22,330 bases of DNA from positions 1 to 22,330 of the forward strand of contig JALLAP010001366.1 of assembly GCA_036939355.1 (NCBI GenBank), in the 5' to 3' direction. The stretch is from Thalassiosira profunda. Lineage: Eukaryota > Bacillariophyta > Thalassiosirophyceae > Thalassiosirales > Thalassiosiraceae. Shown piece after piece: positions 17,054 through 22,330 of this stretch. The notes below the pieces were generated by a model. That model had not been told where the DNA came from. It ran no database searches and worked only from the letters and a program-made list of their open reading frames with translations. The position numbers were made by a program, and so were the translations under genes. How positions within the stretch are numbered: position 1 is the stretch's first letter; every line of letters starts with the position of its first letter.

Positions 17054-18235
17054 ATGGCGCTGTCGGCCGAATCGGCCCGCAGGAGGCGGCGGGAGGCCCA
17101 TGAGGAGCAGGCGGCTCGGGCTGCGGCCGGACAGCCGAGGAAGCCGGGACGACCGCGGGGCAGGCCGCGCAAAAAGCGCGGCCTGCCCCTCGGCTTGGCG
17201 ATCTACAACGCCAAGAAACGCGCCGCTCAAGCGGCCGCAAGGGCTGCCGCGGGCATCGCGCCGGCGGCGCCTACTGTGCCGGCAACTGCGTCCACTCCGA
17301 AGCTGAGATCCGTCAACGGACACGAGGCCTTTCTCCGCAAGATCTCGCCCCTCCTCGCAGAGAGGTTCGAGCTGCCCACGCAGCTCCCCCCGGAAGTGCT
17401 GCGTGACATTAGCGAGTACTGCGGTCCCATGAAGAAGGTCCGTCCAAAGCCCGAGGGGCCGCCGAGGCGGTCGGGCCGCGAACGAAAGAGCACGACAGTG
17501 TTCGAGGCCGCGCCCGCGGTGAATGAGAGCAAAAGTGCCACCGGGAAAAAAGCGTGGGCCACGCGGAGGGACGCGCAGTGGAAGAAGGAGAACGATCTAA
17601 GGGTGGCGCGAATGCAGGCCGAGGAGGCCAGGAAGCTCTGGTTGGGAGAGCTCGGGAGGCAGGCGCGCGAGGGCCGTGCAAAAATTGTGCGCCCATCTCA
17701 TGCTCCGGAGGTTGCCGCCGAACAGGGGAGTGATTCGACCGATGCAAATGATGCGAAGCAAGTCCCTTCGAAGCAACATCCAACCAAAACAACGCAGTTA
17801 AGGCTGCACACACCCAACATCGATGGAGTATTGGCGGCTTCAGCTGCCGCCCTCCCACAGAGTGAAGGCCAGAAGAAACCGCCACCGGAACGATATCAAT
17901 TCCCGCATTCTCAGGGTCTGCGCTTCCCTGCTCCACACAACCAACCGGTTCCGTACCACCTTTCTCATGTTGCCTATGCACCTCCACATGGTTGGAATCC
18001 TGCCTATACGGCGCCGCAGTATGACGGGTGGTGCGGCGTGCATCCAACCTCAGCATCCTTCGGAGCTGCTGCTACAAAACCACCACCTGCAGCAGTTGCT
18101 CACAGCCTTGCTTCTCAAAATGGTGCTCCGATGGCAAGTGTGATGAGTGTTGAACCCGGGGCCACGATCGCAATGGAGAGAGTTCGGGGCGAGAGTACGG
18201 CATTCAAATCTCCACCTGGCACCTTTGACGTGTGA
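17054..18235 (+). CDS. AT-hook DNA-binding protein, probably nuclear
   Basis: ATG 17054 starts a 393-residue frame (upstream the frame has only a GTG). An AT-hook lies at residues ~28-43: PRKPGRPRGRPRKKRG, with two overlapping GRP cores. AT-hooks bind the minor groove of AT-rich DNA in chromatin proteins. Around it are basic and alanine-rich helical stretches that could act as nuclear localisation signal. Residues ~95-130 (EAFLRKISPLLAERFELP onward) look like a small folded segment of unknown type, and RRSGRERK is a second basic cluster. The C-terminal half is proline, histidine, alanine and glutamine rich and likely disordered, with tyrosine/proline-rich patches. No second DNA-binding domain was recognised. 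A chromatin or transcription-regulator role is inference. Confidence 0.78.
   Translation: MALSAESARRRRREAHEEQAARAAAGQPRKPGRPRGRPRKKRGLPLGLAIYNAKKRAAQAAARAAAGIAPAAPTVPATASTPKLRSVNGHEAFLRKISPLLAERFELPTQLPPEVLRDISEYCGPMKKVRPKPEGPPRRSGRERKSTTVFEAAPAVNESKSATGKKAWATRRDAQWKKENDLRVARMQAEEARKLWLGELGRQAREGRAKIVRPSHAPEVAAEQGSDSTDANDAKQVPSKQHPTKTTQLRLHTPNIDGVLAASAAALPQSEGQKKPPPERYQFPHSQGLRFPAPHNQPVPYHLSHVAYAPPHGWNPAYTAPQYDGWCGVHPTSASFGAAATKPPPAAVAHSLASQNGAPMASVMSVEPGATIAMERVRGESTAFKSPPGTFDV
17157..17189 (+). repeat. Perfect 14-bp inverted repeat with A5 loop inside the AT-hook codons
   Basis: The left arm is 17157-17170 (GGGGCAGGCCGCGC), the loop is AAAAA 17171-17175, and the right arm is the exact reverse complement at 17176-17189. 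It encodes part of the AT-hook and the residues after it, and would form a very stable hairpin in the mRNA or in single-stranded DNA. Confidence 0.92.
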
Positions 18236-18376
18236 GTTAAGCGTTGCTCCGGCTTGGTAGGTAAAGTGCAGGACTTAGGTGCTACTGTTGGCGTTATAGT
18301 TTACCATAAGGAACTACTCATAGTGATCTGTGTGTTCAGTGTTCTTCGTTGAGAATATGTTTAAAGTGCATCCATG

Positions 18377-19111
18377 TCAACGTCTGCCTCTGCCGAACGA
18401 ACTTCTTTCCTTGCCTCTCGCAACAGTGAGACCTATTCCAGATCCTTTCTGTTTCGCTTTTCCATCGGCGATGATTCGAGTTAAGTGATCAAAGCCTACC
18501 TGCCAAGCAAAGGCGTCGGCGGGCGATTCCACCTACCCATCCTCTCTCGAGACTCGAAATATGTCTGCTCGTATAGAATGGCAAAGACTTTGGGGAGATC
18601 ATCTTCGTCGTAGCTGCTCTCGATGTCTTCCCGGTATTGCTTTCGTAAGCTCTTTATTGTCTGACTTTTGTTTGTTGTCATCATTTCGTCCTCGACGTCG
18701 CCAAAAGAGAGAAGACGGTCTTTCAGTGCAGCGTTGAAACTCGCCAAGCGCTGCCTCGCATCTTCCCGAATTAATTCGACTTCAGCTGGATCCTTCTTTA
18801 ATGCCCGCTCTACCTTGGCGCGTATGAATTCGTTCATTTCGTCCTCAATGTCACCCACTGCGAAAGATTTGGCTCCTCCCTCACTCAACAGATCGAACAG
18901 TTGACCGAGTGCTTTATTGGAGTGGTAAGTGTTACCAGCTTTGCCAGTCGCTTGCCAGTGAGGCCTGAGCATCGAACCGTACTTCTGTTTATCGCGAATG
19001 CTCCATTGCGATACGTGCGGATTGTCCACCTGAACGAATGCCTTTCGTGCAATCATATCAGCCTCACTTGCGTCGAACCTCGGGTTGTCTCGCATAGACT
19101 CGAGAGTTTTC
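18377..19111 (-). CDS. RDR copy 2, last exon (C-terminal domain), with a 1-bp frameshift
   Basis: The acceptor is TTGCTTATTGCAG ending at 19112. Splicing to the 19272 exon continues the frame through TLVKTLESMRD. The exon encodes a mostly helical C-terminal region with AFVQVDNPH, matching the stretch after the DxDGD core in cellular RdRPs. The original frame ends at TAG 18496-18498. A second frame, open from 18532 to a TGA at 18377-18379, encodes ADAFAWQVGFDHLTRII, which fits the conserved cellular RdRP tail ([SA]F[PA]W-x-[VI]...L..I). No GT..AG intron restores the join, so a single-base loss between about 18526 and 18540 is the simplest reading, either a mutation or a base-calling error in the G/C-rich patch. 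The true C-terminus would be about 49 residues past the shift. Confidence 0.72.
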
Positions 19112-19271
19112 CTGCAATAAGCAATGGTGGTGCAAGGGTTAGCAAGAGATCAGATGGATGCTGCGCGAAGAATAAAGTCTCTGTTCCATCAAACTCACAC
19201 AAGCGTGCCGAGNAGCAAGAGATCAGATGGATGCTGCGCGAAGAATAAAGTCTCTGTTCCATCAAACTCAC
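19112..19271 (-). other. Intron of RDR copy 2 (87 bp once the assembly duplication is removed)
   Basis: The donor is GTGAGT at 19271-19266 and the acceptor ends with AG at 19113-19112. Written length is 160 bp, but 73 of these are the redundant 72-bp unit and the N. Phase 2: GT plus G makes the valine codon. Copy 1 has the same donor position. Confidence 0.82.
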
Positions 19272-19285
19272 ACAAGCGTGCCGAG
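19141..19285. repeat. 72-bp exact duplication around a single N: probable unmerged contig overlap
   Basis: Bases 19141-19212 and 19214-19285 are identical around the N at 19213. Bases 1-72 of the window are the homologous segment of copy 1 with two differences, and the window begins at exactly the same base of the unit. Confidence 0.93.
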
Positions 19286-20469
19286 ATACATCTTGTCTTT
19301 TCGGTGCTGCATCGTATAGTTGATGACGAGATTCGAGAACCCCTCGTCCTCCCATTGCATGATCCTCTTCTTGAAGGGATCTTCTGGCTGCTGGGGTGCG
19401 TCGGTCTTGTCGGCGCACCCGCGAACTGATGTCACGACCGTCTTATTCCAGCAGCACCACGCTTTGTCGCCATCAAAATCACCTCCGCTCATCATCTCTG
19501 CTTGGCTCACTGGCCCCTTGGTGGAAAGCACCAGCCCAGCTGTGATGCCGTTGAAAAAAGAGCCCTTTGAAGGATCCAGACCTCTCGACTGACCTCTCCG
19601 GATCAAATCGACCTTGGACACGGCCTTCAGTTTCCGCAGATCGCTCAGAAAGTAGGAGGGAAGTCTCATTGCAACAATACTCCCCATCGCATCCACCTCT
19701 GATTGCGACGGTCCATCCCCCGTAGCAACAAACGCCTCATCAGGTTCGAGAAGGCCCGTGTGATCGGGTAGCATGCGAAGATATCGAGAGGAGGTTTCGG
19801 GAAACCTGCTCTTCTCACGCAAGCTCTTGAGCTCGCTGTTCACAAAATCACTTAGCTTCTTCAGCATCGTGGGCTCATCCAAGTTGACGTCCGCATTGAG
19901 CATACACAGAAACGTGTCGTCATCGAACAGAGTCTCGCTGTCTCGCAGAAATATTCTCGCCTTGTACCTCGCCATCAAGAGGGCGTGGTCCGTTCTTATT
20001 GATTGCAGCTCTTCGATTTCCTTCCTCGCTAGCTCCAAAAAGAATTCGGCAGGGACTCCTCGCGCCTCGAGAATGGCAATGGCGTTCTGGCTGTAGAACG
20101 CTGGAGGCGGCGGTGGATCCCACTCTTTTACCTCGACAGTGTTGTGCAGCAAGTTGTCATTTACCAGAGGCAAGGACATTCGCCCTGTCAGAGGCACGCA
20201 GTACTTCTTCTGACTTTCTCTGTAACAAACTTTGATGCCATTGACACTGTCGTCGACGACCCACATTCCCTTCAAACCCCCGATCCGGCCCTGGAAGCTG
20301 GAGTAGGGACAAGAACCAGCGCCAGCATGAGTAGTTTGCCCAGTTGTTCCAAGATCCCGATTCCGTTGCTCGCGGTTCAGAGTGTACTCCATGTACACTC
20401 TGTTCAGCGCCTCTCTTGAGATCAAACCACAGCCATCCGTCATCTCATTGCCCGTACCAGCGGCCTTGA
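19272..20469 (-). CDS. RDR copy 2, catalytic part of cellular RNA-dependent RNA polymerase (broken gene)
   Basis: This exon holds the RdRP core after the deletion scar: TDGCGLIS, SFQGRIGGLKG, MRLPSYFLSDLRKLKAV and SGGDFDGDKAW, with DFDGD encoded at 19466-19480. Unlike copy 1, it is open through the VEVKEWDPPPPP stretch, so copy 2 shows the undamaged state at the site of the copy 1 duplication. It is out of frame with the 5' part because 254 bp of polymerase sequence are missing at 20470. The homologous segment in copy 1 encodes RMKLSFTSTIPT and neighbours, a block conserved across RDRs, so the loss should disable the polymerase even if the frame were intact. Expression of the downstream part alone would need an internal start, and I see no good one. 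Confidence 0.85.
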
Positions 20470-20471
20470 AG
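20469..20471. other. Deletion scar in RDR copy 2
   Basis: Copy 2 reads GGCCTTGA, one extra A (20470), then GCCAACACC. Copy 1 has 254 additional bases (1264-1517) between the same flanks. The net change is 253 bp, which shifts the frame. There is no long microhomology at the junction. Confidence 0.9.
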
Positions 20472-22008
20472 CCAACACCAGCTTCTCGTTCACCAGGTGT
20501 TTGCGTAGATGCTTCTTCAGCACCGGTAACGATTCCGTGCACTTGCTGTCACAATACAGATCCAAAAACCGGTGAGACCCGAATCTTCTGTGAATCCGCC
20601 TCGTCTCCGCCGTCCCGACTTGTGGCCTGAGCAGCTCAAGACCACCCTCGCAGAGTTTGGCCTGAAACAGCATGAGGCACGAGTTGGATTCATCTACCGC
20701 AAACCGTTTCTCAGAAGAGAGCTCCAACAGATCCATGTACGCAGCCGGAGCAGTCTGCGCTGTGTCCTCCTGGTGGATCAAAGCAACAAGCTCCTGACGC
20801 AGCGACGACTTCCCTCGGTGTTCGTCAAACACACCCTTCAGTTTGCCCCCAAAGTCACTGGTACTCAAGCCTTTCCGCAGCCCGAGCCGTTCCAGCTCGA
20901 ACTGAACCAAGAACGGAAGTTTAGCGGTCCAATCCCCATCGTCAACCGCCAGCAAGTCCGCATCGGTAAGCGACTGAGAAAACGTCAACGAGCAGAGTTG
21001 ATCGATAGGATCATTCCGCGCCGCTTCCTCATTGGGCTCACTCTCCTCCACGTGACGCTCCATCACATCATCCTCATGAGAGGTTTGGGAGAGCGGCGGC
21101 GTCACCAGCACGGGCAGACCTCCCAGATCGGTGCTTTTCTCATCCATAGCCCGATTGGCCAGCTCGTCGGCTCGCTTGTTGTCTTTGCGGTAAACATGCG
21201 CCATGCTAAATGCTTTGAACTGTCCCCTCGATTCGACCACTTTTTGGAGAAGTCCCCGCAGATGGGGTTTGTTGCACTGCCATTCCCCCATCGTCTGCTT
21301 GATGATCAGCTTGCTGTCCCCATTTATATGTATCCGGTGGATTCCCAGACGCAGGGCGCAGTCTAACCCGGTCACCAACCCGGCGTACTCTGCCTCATTG
21401 TTCGTTTTATTTTCTCCCAGGTACTGATGGCCGCTCCAAATTTCTTTCTCGCCATCGTAGATGACCATGCCCGCACCGGCCACGCCGGGATTGCCCCGGG
21501 ACCCGCCGTCAAAGTAGAGAATGTACGTCTTGTCTGCATCGATGGCGGGGCGTTTGCTGTCGCTGAAGTCGCTGCCCAGATTGGCAGCCGCCGTCGACGC
21601 CCTCGCCGCGGGTTTGCTATCCGACGAAGCGAAGGATATTTTCCGTTTGCACGACGACACGGCATCGTCGTTTGCGTGGGGACGCTTTGCAGAAGAATGG
21701 CCCGTACCTCTAGGTGGAGACGATGCCGATGGGGACTTAGCGTAGGGATTGCGAACCGGCGAGGTGGAGGATGACTTCTTCGCGTAGGGATTGTGCACGG
21801 GCGAAGGGGTTTGGGCGTAGGGGTTGGTTCGCTTCGGCTTGGTGGGCGTGCCGACTTCCATTGGCTGCGCTCCCTGCGCTTGCGCCTGCGCCGATGCATC
21901 ATTTTGTGCGTAAGATATGGAGCCCCGAGCCCCTGATTGGGTGGACGCCCCCGTCGCTGCCGGAGGGGCACCCAAGCTCGTTCTTGCATACGGATTTGTC
22001 ACCACCAT
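20471..22008 (-). CDS. RDR copy 2, N-terminal part: RNase HI domain plus start of RdRP
   Basis: The start is ATG 22006-22008 (MVVTNPYARTSLG), in frame here, unlike in copy 1. The domain order matches copy 1: NPYA-repeat N-terminus, RNase HI domain with FDGGSRGNPG, TNNEAEY, NGDSKL, H and ADELAN all kept, a linker, then the RdRP start ending LRKHLVNEKLVLA. Over about 150 residues around the RNase H domain I count seven differences from copy 1, mostly conservative (V/A, R/K, D/E, H/N, T/A, V/L, V/I). After the deletion scar the frame runs into a stop at 20440-20442. A truncated 522-residue RNase H protein lacking polymerase activity could still be made from this copy; that is inference. Confidence 0.86.
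21113..21291 (-). repeat. 179-bp tract identical to RDR copy 1 (2157-2335)
   Basis: Perfect identity with copy 1 over the RNase H C-terminal half, bounded by single differences at 21112 and 21292, within copies that differ at roughly one base in ten alongside it. Confidence 0.9.
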
Positions 22009-22330
22009 CCCTCCATGCCTTCAGAAACAACTCAGACCCACCCGACCAGAGAGAGATGCCGCCGCCACGCCGCCGAGATGCTGCTGGGCGGGGGCGGGGA
22101 GGAGGCGTCGACGTGGGGGTGAGGGCCGACGTCGAGTGAATCTGAAGCTGAACAACTGAAGATGAAGATCACGTACCTATCTCTCTAGAGGTGGGTTGAG
22201 ATCTGTCCGTGGTTGAGAGCGGCGAGACCGTCTGGAAGACACCGGATGGAGCCAGTGTGATAGTCACATGTGATCTATGTGACTTCACATGAAATGTTTC
22301 GGCGAGCCAACGCGCGAAAGTGTCCGACCC
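22009..22330. promoter_or_regulatory. Upstream region of RDR copy 2
   Basis: 322 bp up to the window end with no supported gene. Similarity with the copy 1 upstream side fades by about 22030, so the copies probably have different promoters. It contains the palindrome cluster at 22255-22296. Confidence 0.45.
22255..22296. repeat. Cluster of TCACAT/ATGTGA palindromes
   Basis: Overlapping elements include GTGA-TAG-TCAC (22257-22267), the perfect palindrome TCACATGTGA (22264-22273), GTCACAT-N7-ATGTGAC (22263-22283) and TTCACATGAA. They centre on CACATG/CATGTG, an E-box-like core. A transcription-factor site cluster upstream of RDR copy 2 is possible; nothing more can be said from sequence. Confidence 0.5.

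Noticed and set aside
18496..18532. A very short (37-bp) intron near the RdRP C-terminus ending at TTGGCAG
   Set aside because: Splicing it leaves the frame hitting a stop and removes the conserved FAWQ residues, so a one-base frameshift explains the region better.

Overview
The window reads as nuclear DNA of a GC-rich unicellular eukaryote, most likely a centric diatom (Thalassiosira-like). The grounds are long, mostly uninterrupted coding regions on both strands, sparse short spliceosomal introns (87, 99 and 112 bp with GT..AG borders), eukaryote-only genes (an exosome MTR3-type subunit, a membrane RING-H2 protein, an ER thioredoxin-fold protein, a cellular-type RNA-dependent RNA polymerase), and a paralogue-rich unknown family that I associate with diatoms. 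The species call is inference.

Layout: (1) 1-3083, minus strand: RDR copy 1, a fusion of an N-terminal RNase HI domain with a cellular (QDE-1/RDR class) RNA-dependent RNA polymerase; its 3' end runs off the window. (2) 3084-3665: divergent intergenic region with a G-quadruplex-type motif. (3) 3666-5751, plus: unknown diatom-type protein, artificially broken by an assembly join at 4711. (4) 5813-11266, minus: a 1,817-residue, largely disordered protein. (5) 11682-12819, plus: two-exon exosome subunit. (6) 13702-15822, plus: transmembrane RING-H2 protein with one in-frame intron. (7) 16113-16862, minus: secreted/ER thioredoxin-fold protein. (8) 17054-18235, plus: AT-hook protein. (9) 18377-22008, minus: RDR copy 2. 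(10) 22009-22330: non-coding, with a cluster of small palindromes.

The most notable content is the RNase H-RDR fusion, present twice in the same orientation about 16 kb apart and bracketing six unrelated genes. Both copies keep all RNase H catalytic residues and the DFDGD polymerase motif, yet each reading frame is interrupted by its own lesions: in copy 1 a 1-bp insertion just after the expected ATG and a 7-bp tandem duplication; in copy 2 a deletion of 254 bp of polymerase core and a 1-bp frameshift near the C terminus. A 179-bp stretch of perfect identity lies inside otherwise visibly diverged copies, which suggests gene conversion.

Two single-N positions (4711 and 19213) are each flanked by an exact 72-bp duplication. 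These look like unmerged contig overlaps rather than biology. Removing one unit plus the N makes gene (3) one continuous frame and gives the last RDR intron a normal 87 bp. No tRNA, rRNA, CRISPR array or transposon was recognised.
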